33,517 nt of DNA, taken from assembly GCA_017935645.1 (NCBI GenBank), contig JAGBHF010000083.1:1-33517 (forward strand). Reading direction: 5' to 3'. This DNA is from Bacteroidaceae bacterium (GTDB lineage Bacteria; Bacteroidota; Bacteroidia; Bacteroidales; Barnesiellaceae_A). Made by a program: the position numbers and the translations under genes. The notes beneath the pieces were generated by a model that saw only the letters and a program-made list of their open reading frames with translations, was not told where the DNA came from and did no database searches. This document shows, piece after piece, positions 19,253 to 27,871 of the stretch. The number at the start of each line of letters is the position of its first letter. Position 1 is the stretch's first letter.

Positions 19253-20235
19253 CCACCCAATATCTCGGTTTCAATTCGATAGAGTATATCGAGCAACTCG
19301 GGCATAGTAGAGGCCTGCAACATGGCTATGCGCGTATCGCGAAAGTTAGGGATGCCCTTAAACAAGGGGGTTGCTGCCAAGTGACGACGTATGTGTGTAA
19401 TGCCCCTACGCTCGTCAAGACGCGCCACACTCTCTTGCAGTTGACGACGTATGACACTCATACACTCGGCTATCGTTAAGGGCTGCATGAGTTCGCCGGT
19501 TTGCAGATAGTGCTTTATCTCCTTAAATATCCAAGGAGCACCTATCGAGCCACGACCCACCATAATAGCATCGACGCCATAACGCTCGAAGCACTCTTTT
19601 GCTCGTTGCGGAGTAGTGACATCACCATTACCTATAATGGGGATGTGCATGCGGGGATTGTTTTTCACCTCGCCTATCAATGTCCAATCGGCCTCGCCGG
19701 TATACATTTGGCTACGTGTGCGACCATGAATAGCCAAGGCTGCAATGCCACAATCTTGCAATTGCTCGGCAAGCTCCACGATTATTTTCGATTCGCAATC
19801 CCACCCAAGACGTGTCTTTACCGTAACCGGTGTTTTCACAGCATTTACTACTGCACGGGTTATCTCAAGCATCTTGGGCACATCGCGTAACATACCGGCT
19901 CCGGCTCCTTTGCCGGCAACCTTTTTTACCGGACAGCCAAAGTTAATATCAATAATATCGGGGCGAGCCTCTTCACACAATTTGGCAGCCTCGACCATCG
20001 ACTCTATATAACGACCATAGATTTGTATCACCACCGGTCGCTCCTCGTCACATATGTGCAACTTGCGACGGGTTGCCTCGATACTTCGCACCAAGGCATC
20101 GGCACTTACAAACTCTGTATAGACCATATCAGCGCCAAATTCCTTGCAAAGCAGGCGGAAAGAGGCGTCGGTAACATCTTCCATCGGTGCAAGCAACACC
20201 GGTTGTTTTCCCAAATCTACAGTTCCTATCTTCAT
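19243..20235 (-). CDS. dusB: tRNA-dihydrouridine synthase
   Basis: FMN enzyme that reduces specific uridines of tRNA to dihydrouridine with NADPH. The 330 aa TIM-barrel protein has LLAPMEDVTD (14-23, flavin-binding), DINFGCPVKK with catalytic Cys101, VKTRLGWD, IHGRTRSQMYTG and the phosphate-binding GRGSIGAPWIF. The sequence pattern is that of the DusB group, though assignment among Dus subfamilies is by resemblance. It follows the M16 peptidase gene by 17 nt in an apparent two-gene operon and ends in its own terminator. Confidence 0.93.
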   Translation of the reverse strand: MKIGTVDLGKQPVLLAPMEDVTDASFRLLCKEFGADMVYTEFVSADALVRSIEATRRKLHICDEERPVVIQIYGRYIESMVEAAKLCEEARPDIIDINFGCPVKKVAGKGAGAGMLRDVPKMLEITRAVVNAVKTPVTVKTRLGWDCESKIIVELAEQLQDCGIAALAIHGRTRSQMYTGEADWTLIGEVKNNPRMHIPIIGNGDVTTPQRAKECFERYGVDAIMVGRGSIGAPWIFKEIKHYLQTGELMQPLTIAECMSVIRRQLQESVARLDERRGITHIRRHLAATPLFKGIPNFRDTRIAMLQASTMPELLDILYRIETEILGGSR

Positions 20236-20252
20236 TTCTTCTTTCTTCTTTT

Positions 20253-21479
20253 TTATGGTTCAAATACCAACAACGACCAAGTGTCGGTATCGAGCATTTC
20301 ATTGGCAACTTGTTGCATGGCTTCGAGCGAGATTGACTCGATACGACTCCTTTGCTCTTCGGGTGTGAGTATCGTGCCGTGCCGCAAGAATCCCTTTCCT
20401 ATAGCCAAGGCCAATCCTTCGTTATTATCCTCTGCCACTTGCAGTTGTCCCAAGTATTGCTTCTTGGCGGCAACAAGATGCGCTTCGGTAAGATAAGTAT
20501 GCTTGACACTATCAAGCACCTTGCGTACTCGTTGCATGCACTTATCGACATGACGCACATCAGTACCAAAGTATACAGAGAAGATACCCGTATCGGTATA
20601 GTTTGTTACAGCCGACTCTACAGTATAAACATATCCTCGTTGTTCCCGCAATGCCACATTCAACAAACTGTTAAGGCAAGGGCCACCCAATATATTGTTC
20701 ATCAACAACATAGGCAGGCGCATGTCGTCATACAAGCTATACGTGCGACGTCCCCACACCACATGTGCCTGATGGGTATCACACGATATTCGCTCGGAAA
20801 AGGGTTGCAAAGGTTGAGGGGCAACTCTATGACGTACATCGGGCACATCTACTATAGAGGAAAAATAACGTTCGGCATAACGAACCACCTTTTCAAACGG
20901 CACACTTCCCAACGAAAAGAAGAGCATCTGACGCGGTATATAATATCGTTTCAAAAAGGCTCGTGCCTTCTCCGGAGCTATCTGCATCAGCTCTTCAGGC
21001 GTACCCAAGATATTGTGCCCCAAGGCATGACCGGCAAAGAGACGATTCTCAAACTCGTCATATATAAGTTCCGACGGTGTGTCACGATACATCTCTATCT
21101 CCTCAATCACCACCTCGCGCTCCTTTTCAAACTCAGCATCAGGGAATGATGCATTAGCCACCAAGTCACCCAACAACTCCATAGCTCGCTCTTGGTATTG
21201 CGAAGGGAATATACTATATATAACGGTCTCCTCCTTGGATGTAAAGGCATTGAGTTCTCCACCTACCGACTCCATACGGTTGCGTATGTGATAGGCTCGA
21301 CGACGAGCTGTTCCTTTGAAGATTGTGTGCTCAACGAGATGAGCCAATCCATTCTCATCGACAGCCTCATCACGCGTACCGGCATTGACTACAAAGCCAC
21401 AATACGACACATTACCGGCATGCGGATAATGTACTACCTGCAGGCCATTGGATAGTGTATGTGTAAGATATGTGTTCAT
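20253..21479 (-). CDS. M16 family zinc peptidase
   Basis: A 408 aa metallopeptidase of the pitrilysin/processing-peptidase family (M16B). The inverted zinc motif HLVEH (47-51) is intact, and downstream EREVVIEEIEMYRD supplies the distal zinc-binding glutamate. The inactive-like C-terminal half carries the R/Y-type substrate segment (LREQRGYVYTVES). There is no signal peptide, so it is probably cytoplasmic. I start it at MNTYLTHTLSNG; the ORF can be extended 24 nt to a TTG, but that codon falls inside the promoter element TAATTTTG and would lie upstream of transcription. It shares an operon with dusB; its substrate is unknown. Confidence 0.93.
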   Translation of the reverse strand: MNTYLTHTLSNGLQVVHYPHAGNVSYCGFVVNAGTRDEAVDENGLAHLVEHTIFKGTARRRAYHIRNRMESVGGELNAFTSKEETVIYSIFPSQYQERAMELLGDLVANASFPDAEFEKEREVVIEEIEMYRDTPSELIYDEFENRLFAGHALGHNILGTPEELMQIAPEKARAFLKRYYIPRQMLFFSLGSVPFEKVVRYAERYFSSIVDVPDVRHRVAPQPLQPFSERISCDTHQAHVVWGRRTYSLYDDMRLPMLLMNNILGGPCLNSLLNVALREQRGYVYTVESAVTNYTDTGIFSVYFGTDVRHVDKCMQRVRKVLDSVKHTYLTEAHLVAAKKQYLGQLQVAEDNNEGLALAIGKGFLRHGTILTPEEQRSRIESISLEAMQQVANEMLDTDTWSLLVFEP

Positions 21480-21500
21480 TATACTGCTTGAAATGGTGTG

Positions 21501-21508
21501 CAAAATTA
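21501..21508 (-). promoter_or_regulatory. -7 promoter element of the M16-dusB operon
   Basis: On the minus strand TAATTTTG is an exact TAnnTTTG match, 21 nt before the ATG at 21479. It decides the start of the peptidase gene, because the more upstream TTG start overlaps this element. No clear -33 TTTG was found. Confidence 0.55.
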
Positions 21509-21600
21509 GTAATTATCACACGACACACCAAACACTGACAGCAAATATTCGATAGGATTAACAGCTATTTCCACAACCCCTACAGCCGATAGCCAGAAGA

Positions 21601-23040
21601 CTACAAGACAGGACTAATCAACCTTACCACCGACTCATATATTTTCTGTATAAAGGGACGTTGTCGCCATTGGTCAAGGTCGTCTATAAGCACACAATGT
21701 TGCACATCGATCATAAAGTCTTCTTTGACACGCAAGGCCTGCTCTTTGCTATACACCAAGGCGTTGGTTTCAAAGTTGTGCTCGAAGCTGCGGAAATCGA
21801 AGTTGGCCGAGCCTATCGACACCAATTCATCGTCTACCACAATAGTCTTGGCATGCAACATACCGGGCTGATATAGATACACTTTGACGCCGGCACTCAG
21901 CATTTGCGATATATAGGAAAAAGACCCCCAACGCATGACTACCCAATCGGTGTGATTGGGTATCATGATACGCACATCTACCCCCGAGAGGGCTGCCACC
22001 TGCAAGGCATATACCAACGAGTCGGTAGGCAGGAAATAGGGAGTCTGTATATAAACATACTCATGTGCCATCGATACAATCTTTTCGCACATCATGGCTA
22101 TAGAATTCCATGGGCCGGTGGGTCCCGACAAGATTATCTGCACACCGGTATCGCCGGTAGGCAACAGATGCGGAAAATATTTCTCTTCCGAGAGCACATT
22201 CTTGCTCTCATAACACCAGTCTATCGAGAACGACATCTGCAAGCCATGTACCGCCGGCCCTGCAACGCGCATGTGTGTGTCACGCCAACTCAAGTCCTTA
22301 TCGCCATCGACATAACGGTCGGCGACATTCATACCTCCTATGTATCCCATAAGGCCATCTATAACGACTATCTTGCGGTGATTGCGGAAATTAAGACGCC
22401 ATGAAGGACGAAACTGAAATATGCGCATGAAAGCCCTTACCTCGATACCATGTTGAGCCATTTTCTTAAAAATACGACGATTGACGGTAAAACACCCCAT
22501 GTCATCATACAGCAGTCGTACTTCAACACCTCGATCGGCAGCTTCAATCAGGGCATCTCTAATGCGACGACCCAACACATCATCACGAAATATAAAATAT
22601 TGTATGTGTATGAATTTCTGTGCATTGCGTATATCAAACAACAAGTCTTCGAACTTGTCATTGCCACGCACATACACCCGCACATCATTGCCGGGATAGA
22701 AACGCGATGCCTCCAAGCGACTACACATCTTGATGAGTTGCTTATTGTTTTCACTAAAGGGCAAGGCATCAATATCCACATCGGGCAACTTGTTGCTATT
22801 GAAAAGTTTCTCACGATTGCTTTTCGAGAGCAGAGTTTCGCGTCGCAAACTTTGACCAAAAAGCAGGTAGAGAAGAAGCCCCAATACGGGCAAAAAGATA
22901 AGTGCAAGTATCCACGCAAGGCTCTTGGCCGCATTTCGGTTTTCCGAGATAACGACAAATATACTGCTCAGCACAAGTACGGCATAAACAATATACAAGG
23001 CATTGACAAACCATGTCGATATTTGCATTTGCAACAACAT
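21601..23040 (-). CDS. cls: Cardiolipin synthase
   Basis: Phospholipase D-superfamily membrane enzyme that condenses phosphatidylglycerol to cardiolipin in the inner membrane. The 479 aa protein begins with two transmembrane helices (about 12-32 and 40-62, the PLDc_N region). Two HKD motifs follow: HRKIVVID with H221, K223, D228 and HAKTIVVD with H396, K398, D403, each followed by the usual GG(M)N or GSANFD. Length and layout match bacterial ClsA-type enzymes. It is upstream of the M16 gene on the same strand but 121 nt away with a promoter between, so it is likely a separate unit. Confidence 0.94.
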   Translation of the reverse strand: MLLQMQISTWFVNALYIVYAVLVLSSIFVVISENRNAAKSLAWILALIFLPVLGLLLYLLFGQSLRRETLLSKSNREKLFNSNKLPDVDIDALPFSENNKQLIKMCSRLEASRFYPGNDVRVYVRGNDKFEDLLFDIRNAQKFIHIQYFIFRDDVLGRRIRDALIEAADRGVEVRLLYDDMGCFTVNRRIFKKMAQHGIEVRAFMRIFQFRPSWRLNFRNHRKIVVIDGLMGYIGGMNVADRYVDGDKDLSWRDTHMRVAGPAVHGLQMSFSIDWCYESKNVLSEEKYFPHLLPTGDTGVQIILSGPTGPWNSIAMMCEKIVSMAHEYVYIQTPYFLPTDSLVYALQVAALSGVDVRIMIPNHTDWVVMRWGSFSYISQMLSAGVKVYLYQPGMLHAKTIVVDDELVSIGSANFDFRSFEHNFETNALVYSKEQALRVKEDFMIDVQHCVLIDDLDQWRQRPFIQKIYESVVRLISPVL

Positions 23041-23137
23041 TTTACTTTCTATTCAATTATTGGGCTCTAATTTATAAATAAAATCAACACGAGCCTATTT
23101 CAAAGGAACAAATTTATATTATTTCACTCATTTTTAT

Positions 23138-23145
23138 TACTTTTG
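23138..23145 (+). promoter_or_regulatory. -7 promoter element of the SGNH-SGNH-MBOAT operon
   Basis: TACTTTTG is an exact TAnnTTTG match, 34 nt before the ATG at 23180. The -33 region is AT-rich without a clean TTTG. The 139 nt gap between cls and this gene holds nothing else that I can recognise. Confidence 0.55.
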
Positions 23146-23179
23146 CGCCATTCTATAAGTTATAAGAGCCGTTTGTGAA

Positions 23180-24631
23180 ATGAACAAAAATTATCTCACA
23201 CAAGTCGTATGGCTGGTTGTATTGACAGTAGGTTTGTTGGTGGTTTTGTCTCTCGTACCTCCAATAGATACATTCTTTACAACAAAGCAGATAGATATAT
23301 TCAGCGACTTGCGTACAAAGAGTGACACCGACTTGGTCGATGACGAGTCACTTGATTACACACTCGATACCATTACGTCCATGACGCCCCAACCGGCAAC
23401 AACGCTTCCCGACACAACCGTCTCACTACCCGACTCTATCGTAAGGCAACAGATTATTAAAAGCGTTAAGCGCAAAGAGGGGGATATAACTCTTATCGAG
23501 GACTATAGCACTACACAAGACGGGTTGCACAACTTTATATCGGCTATAGAAAATCGCAACCGATTGCAACGACCCGTGCGCATAGCTTTTCTTGGCGACT
23601 CCTTCATTGAGGCTGATATTCTCACCCAAAACATCCGCATGCTATTGCAAGACCTCTTTGGAGGTTGCGGAGTGGGATACATGGCTATGCACAGCGACTT
23701 TCCGGGTTTCCGTCGTTCAATAACACAGGTCGATAAGGGCTGGCAAACTATCAATGTAATTACCCAAGACCCTGAGTACAATCTCTTATCCTTGCCGTTG
23801 CAATACCACCAAGCCGAGGGCGATGCTTACACACGATTTAAGGGTGTAAACAAGCTACGCCACATCGACAGCTGGGATGTATCGACCATCGGTTTTGTTG
23901 CTCAAGATTCGGCGGTAATATCTCTTAAAACCGACTCATCGAGCTACACCTACAACATAGAGGGTCAAAAAGAGGCTCAATTTATCACTATCAACGAGCA
24001 TACAAGTTCCATCGAGATACGGTGCAACAACAACCATGTTGCCATGTGGGGTAGCTGGCTCGATGGCAATAGTGGTATAGCGGTCGATAATATTTCGATG
24101 CGAGGCTACAGTGGCACTTCTTTGGAAATGATCCCGGTGACTCGCCTGCAAGAGTTGTACGATGCTATCCCCTACGACCTCATTGTATTGCAATATGGAC
24201 TCAACCGCATGACACCGAGCATTACCGATTACTCGCCTTATACCCAACAATTGGCCGATGCCGTTGCTCATCTGCGCAAGGCTCTGCCTCACACCGACAT
24301 CCTTATCATGGGTATAGGCGACCGTTGCCAAACAGACAATGGCGAGATAAAAACCATGCCGGCAATATACGGAATGCGTAAGGCTCAACGTCTTGCTGCT
24401 ATCGAGGCGCAATGCCTCTTTTGGGATTGTTACGAAGCGATGAAACAGATAGGTGGCATGCCCACTTTTGTCGAGAACAAATGGGCAAGCAAAGACTACA
24501 CCCACATCAGCCACCAAGGTGGCGCACCACTGGCCGAGGAGTTTGTAAAAGCAATAAATCACGCTCTCAACAATCATTCTCAACCTACCATGTCCCAACC
24601 CAACGACACAATAGCAAACTTATATGAATAG
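23180..24631 (+). CDS. SGNH-fold protein, probable O-acetyltransferase partner (first)
   Basis: A 483 aa protein with an uncleaved N-terminal membrane anchor (about residues 8-28), a Thr/Asp/Pro-rich linker (30-95), then a GDSL/SGNH hydrolase-like domain. The nucleophile is in FLGDSF (S141); the oxyanion block is near LQYGLN, and D439/H442 in KDYTHIS complete the triad. The domain would face the periplasm. With the MBOAT gene two places on, the likely role is moving acetyl groups onto a surface polymer, as in PatB or AlgJ/AlgX systems; a free esterase is the alternative. It overlaps the next gene by 8 nt. Confidence 0.8.
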   Translation: MNKNYLTQVVWLVVLTVGLLVVLSLVPPIDTFFTTKQIDIFSDLRTKSDTDLVDDESLDYTLDTITSMTPQPATTLPDTTVSLPDSIVRQQIIKSVKRKEGDITLIEDYSTTQDGLHNFISAIENRNRLQRPVRIAFLGDSFIEADILTQNIRMLLQDLFGGCGVGYMAMHSDFPGFRRSITQVDKGWQTINVITQDPEYNLLSLPLQYHQAEGDAYTRFKGVNKLRHIDSWDVSTIGFVAQDSAVISLKTDSSSYTYNIEGQKEAQFITINEHTSSIEIRCNNNHVAMWGSWLDGNSGIAVDNISMRGYSGTSLEMIPVTRLQELYDAIPYDLIVLQYGLNRMTPSITDYSPYTQQLADAVAHLRKALPHTDILIMGIGDRCQTDNGEIKTMPAIYGMRKAQRLAAIEAQCLFWDCYEAMKQIGGMPTFVENKWASKDYTHISHQGGAPLAEEFVKAINHALNNHSQPTMSQPNDTIANLYE

Positions 24632-25874
24632 AGGTCTTATACTACTTCTCTGCACTATCTTCTGCAATATAGCATTGACATCAAGGAGTATTGAGGTCGA
24701 CACTATCTCTTGTGTCAATTGGGAGGCCGACACAATCATGTTCAACGGAGCCGATTGGTCACCCCTCTTCGACCGCATGTACTCGCTGCAGGATACTACA
24801 GTCCATGGTGAACGCAAGGTTGTATCGATAGTTCACTTAGGCGACTCACACGTACAAGCCGGATATTTCAGCGAGGCCTTGCGCTTGCCCTTACAACAAC
24901 AATGGGGTAATGCCGGACGCGGACTGATAGCTCCCCTACGACTGAGCAAAACCAATGAGCCTGCCGATTACAAAATAACATCGCCCCAATCGTGGCAACA
25001 CAAGCGTTGCATCATAGGCAAGAAGTTCAGCAACAACGTAGGTGTGAGTGGTATCTCTATAACACCTACCGGTCGCAAGGTCGACATCACCATCGAGACC
25101 ATGAGTCGATATGGCGAAGAAATAGGATTCAACACAGTGCGACTCTTTCACACCCCTTCCGACCGCTTTCCTATACTCATGCCCACCGATACACCTACCG
25201 ACCTCAACACCTATTCACTACAACCGGGCGAAACCTATTATACATGGTGCGACACAACTCACATCATACACTTACAAGGCAACAACAATCATTCGCATGA
25301 GCATGCCACTATATATGGTGCATCGCTTGAAAATGGCAAGAGTGGTATTCTGCTGCATGCCATTGGCAACAATAGTGCTACATACGAGTGTTACAACCGA
25401 GTGGAGGAATACGGCTTGAAACTATCTCTGTTACAGCCTCACTTAATCATTATCTCGATGGGTACAAACGAATCGGTATCAAGCCACATCACGCACGAAG
25501 CAATGTACCGACATATTCACACACTTGTTACCGACATACGCACTCACAGCCCCGAGGCTCTTATTTTGCTCACAACACCTGCCGACAACAAGTTACGAAA
25601 GCGCTATCGCAAAAATGGCAAACGCCGCACATATTACACCGAAAACAAGCACCTTGACACTGTAACCGAGGCTATACGAAGCTACGGTGCAGAACACAAC
25701 ATAGCCGTGTGGGATTGGTACACCATTGGTGGCGGGAAAGGGGCCTGCGACACTTGGGTCAAGGAAAAAGGTATGCGTAAAGACCACATCCATTATACCG
25801 AACAAGGATATGCCTTACAAGGCAATCTTCTATATCAAAGCATCTTAAAAGCTTATGAAGAATATATTCGATAA
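24624..25874 (+). CDS. SGNH-fold protein, probable O-acetyltransferase partner (second)
   Basis: A 416 aa secreted protein. The first 20 or so residues (MNRGLILLLCTIFCNIALTS) are a signal peptide or anchor. The SGNH domain has HLGDSH with S75, an asparagine block MGTNES, and D387/H390 in KDHIHYTEQGY. It resembles its upstream neighbour in architecture but is clearly divergent from it (GDSH rather than GDSF), so the two are not a recent duplication. It overlaps both neighbours (8 nt upstream, 20 nt downstream), implying a coupled operon with the MBOAT transporter-transferase. The polymer acted on is not evident. Confidence 0.8.
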   Translation: MNRGLILLLCTIFCNIALTSRSIEVDTISCVNWEADTIMFNGADWSPLFDRMYSLQDTTVHGERKVVSIVHLGDSHVQAGYFSEALRLPLQQQWGNAGRGLIAPLRLSKTNEPADYKITSPQSWQHKRCIIGKKFSNNVGVSGISITPTGRKVDITIETMSRYGEEIGFNTVRLFHTPSDRFPILMPTDTPTDLNTYSLQPGETYYTWCDTTHIIHLQGNNNHSHEHATIYGASLENGKSGILLHAIGNNSATYECYNRVEEYGLKLSLLQPHLIIISMGTNESVSSHITHEAMYRHIHTLVTDIRTHSPEALILLTTPADNKLRKRYRKNGKRRTYYTENKHLDTVTEAIRSYGAEHNIAVWDWYTIGGGKGACDTWVKEKGMRKDHIHYTEQGYALQGNLLYQSILKAYEEYIR

Positions 25875-27351
25875 TATCGACCTGAATAAGATTGGCGAAC
25901 TGCTATCATACTCGCCCGGACATCCGCTCATGTTCAACAGCGGACTATTCCTCTTTCTATTTTTGGCATTTATCATCATATATCGCATGCTCTATCGCCA
26001 CAACGTAGGGCGCATGATTTTTGTCACCCTCTTTTCGCTCTATTTCTACTACAAGTCAAGTGGTATATATGTACTGTGTCTACTCTTGGTAGCTACATCC
26101 GACTACCTCATTGGGCGCATATTGGGTAAGACCCACAACACTACAGCACGCCGATGGTACGTTGCCACAAGTGCTATTATCAATATGGGTATGCTGTGCT
26201 ACTTCAAGTACACAAGCCTCATTGTCGACACCATCAATACCTTTATATCACGTCCCATCGAATTGTGGGATATAGCTCTTCCCATAGGCATATCGTTCTT
26301 TACCTTCCGGTCACTCAGCTACATCATTGATATATATCGTGGCAAAATCGAGCCTACAACCAACCTACTCGAATACCTCTTTTTCCTCTCTTTTTTCCCG
26401 CCTCTGGTAGCCGGTCCTGTGGTACGCGCCACCGAACTATTACCACAGATTCGTCGTCGCCCTGAGGTGTCAAGCGAGATGTTTGCCGAAGGTCTTTTCT
26501 TAATCATGACAGGTGTATTCAAGAAGGTTGTTATCTCCGACTACATCAGTATCAACTTTGTCGACCGCATATTCGATGCTCCGGCTCTTTACACCGGACT
26601 TGAGAATCTTTTGGGCATATACGGCTATACGTTACAGATTTATTGTGATTTCTCGGGCTACTCCGACATGGCTATAGGTATAGCTCTCTTATTGGGATTT
26701 CGCTTTCCTATCAACTTCGACTCGCCCTATAAGTCAAGCTCTATCACCGAGTTTTGGCGACGTTGGCACATCACCTTGTCGTCTTGGCTACGCGACTATC
26801 TATACATATCGATGGGTGGCAATCGCGTACCTCTCTGGCGCAATTACTTCAACCTCTTTATCACAATGGTAATAGGCGGACTATGGCATGGCGCATCGTG
26901 GCTTTTTGTGCTATGGGGTGCTTGGCACGGACTTATGCTCGTACTGCACAAAATCTACCGCAAACTGATTCCTACACAAGAATCCGGCGGAATAAAGGCT
27001 CATCTACTGCACGTTGCTAATGTCATATTCACCTTCCATATCGTAGCCATTGGTTGGGTATTCTTCCGTGCCGACTCTCTTGGCGTTGTGGGCGAAATGG
27101 CGACACAGATATTCACTCAATTCCATCCCGAGGTATTGACACAATTTATCACAGGATATCCCTATGTCACTGTAGCGATAATAGTAGGCTATCTGTTGCA
27201 CTATACCCCGCACCAATGGTCGCTCGCAATGCAACGCGCACTCCAAAAGACCCCACTGATTGCCAAAGCACTCATCTTTGCGCTCTTTATATACTTGGTA
27301 CTGCAAGTACGCTCAAGTCAGGTAGTTCCTTTTATATACTTACAATTCTGA
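25855..27351 (+). CDS. MBOAT O-acyltransferase (AlgI/PatA/DltB-like)
   Basis: A 498 aa membrane-bound O-acyltransferase with about ten hydrophobic segments. The family core is clear: FDSPYKSSSITEFWRRWHIT with His305, and the catalytic-histidine helix LWGAWHGL with His358, corresponding to the two conserved histidines of AlgI. Such enzymes take acetyl from a cytoplasmic donor and pass it across the membrane to a periplasmic SGNH partner, which modifies alginate, peptidoglycan or another glycan. Here two SGNH partners precede it in the operon. Which polymer is acetylated cannot be read from the sequence; peptidoglycan or an exopolysaccharide are the main options. Confidence 0.9.
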   Translation: MKNIFDNIDLNKIGELLSYSPGHPLMFNSGLFLFLFLAFIIIYRMLYRHNVGRMIFVTLFSLYFYYKSSGIYVLCLLLVATSDYLIGRILGKTHNTTARRWYVATSAIINMGMLCYFKYTSLIVDTINTFISRPIELWDIALPIGISFFTFRSLSYIIDIYRGKIEPTTNLLEYLFFLSFFPPLVAGPVVRATELLPQIRRRPEVSSEMFAEGLFLIMTGVFKKVVISDYISINFVDRIFDAPALYTGLENLLGIYGYTLQIYCDFSGYSDMAIGIALLLGFRFPINFDSPYKSSSITEFWRRWHITLSSWLRDYLYISMGGNRVPLWRNYFNLFITMVIGGLWHGASWLFVLWGAWHGLMLVLHKIYRKLIPTQESGGIKAHLLHVANVIFTFHIVAIGWVFFRADSLGVVGEMATQIFTQFHPEVLTQFITGYPYVTVAIIVGYLLHYTPHQWSLAMQRALQKTPLIAKALIFALFIYLVLQVRSSQVVPFIYLQF

Positions 27352-27376
27352 CAACCTCTTTATAAAGTCACAGATA

Positions 27377-27871
27377 CTACTCATGTGATGTTTCGACAGA
27401 GACTCCTATATTGGCAATACCACGTAGCTTGTGCTCGCGCATGGCTTGGTTAAGCCTGATAACATGCACACCACTGTCGAGAGGCAACTTATGCGCCACA
27501 TTCATCTCAACTTGATGTGAATTACCCCATCCATTACCTACCCAATTGCCATAGGGGTCGGCAAGCGTAATATTAACAGTATCGGTAGTAAACACACTAT
27601 CGGGCGTGAGACGATCCATAAAAATCCACAAGTTACTATACTGATACACATTGCTATGACGCACAAACAGATTGATATCGTAGCAACCATCGGTCGGTAG
27701 GGTTACGACAAACTCTTTACTATCGTAGCTCTCCCACCCTTCATTCGGAATGGCTTTGTAATCGCTATAAACAGTGTTACTTGCGCACGCGGTGAGTAAC
27801 AATAAGCCGAAGAGTAGCATGATGCTACTCTTCGGCTTTAGGTTTGTTTTCGTTATTTTGTCGCCCCTCAT
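27377..27871 (-). CDS. gldH: Gliding-motility-type lipoprotein GldH
   Basis: A small lipoprotein of the GldH family, found across Bacteroidetes including non-gliding species, where its role is unclear. The hydrophobic stretch MLLFGLLLLTAC ends in lipobox LTAC, and the mature part starts CASNTVYSDYKAIPNEGW. I favour the start at MRGDKITKTNLKPKSS (27871, 164 aa), which gives the signal peptide its lysines but overlaps ricT by 47 nt. The alternative ATG at 27820 lies 4 nt past the ricT stop, gives 147 aa, lacks a basic N terminus and is buried in a strong palindrome. The stop is 25 nt from the convergent MBOAT gene. Confidence 0.8.
   Translation of the reverse strand: MRGDKITKTNLKPKSSIMLLFGLLLLTACASNTVYSDYKAIPNEGWESYDSKEFVVTLPTDGCYDINLFVRHSNVYQYSNLWIFMDRLTPDSVFTTDTVNITLADPYGNWVGNGWGNSHQVEMNVAHKLPLDSGVHVIRLNQAMREHKLRGIANIGVSVETSHE
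27804..27838. repeat. 35 nt perfect palindrome across the ricT/gldH junction
   Basis: Arms AAGCCGAAGAGTAGCAT (27804-27820) and ATGCTACTCTTCGGCTT (27822-27838) are exact reverse complements around a single central base. In mRNA the result is a stem of about 15-16 bp with a tiny loop. The ricT TAG stop lies in one arm and the ATG at 27820 lies at the tip. No T-run follows on the minus strand, so it is not a standard terminator. Confidence 0.9.

Noticed and set aside
23180..25874. The two SGNH genes as a tandem duplication
   Set aside because: They share the fold and motif order but differ in nucleophile block, length, linker and most of the sequence, so a recent duplication is unlikely.
27804..27838. 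The ricT/gldH palindrome as an intrinsic terminator
   Set aside because: No T-run follows it on the minus strand, and on the plus strand there is no gene reading into it closely enough, although T-rich bases follow there.
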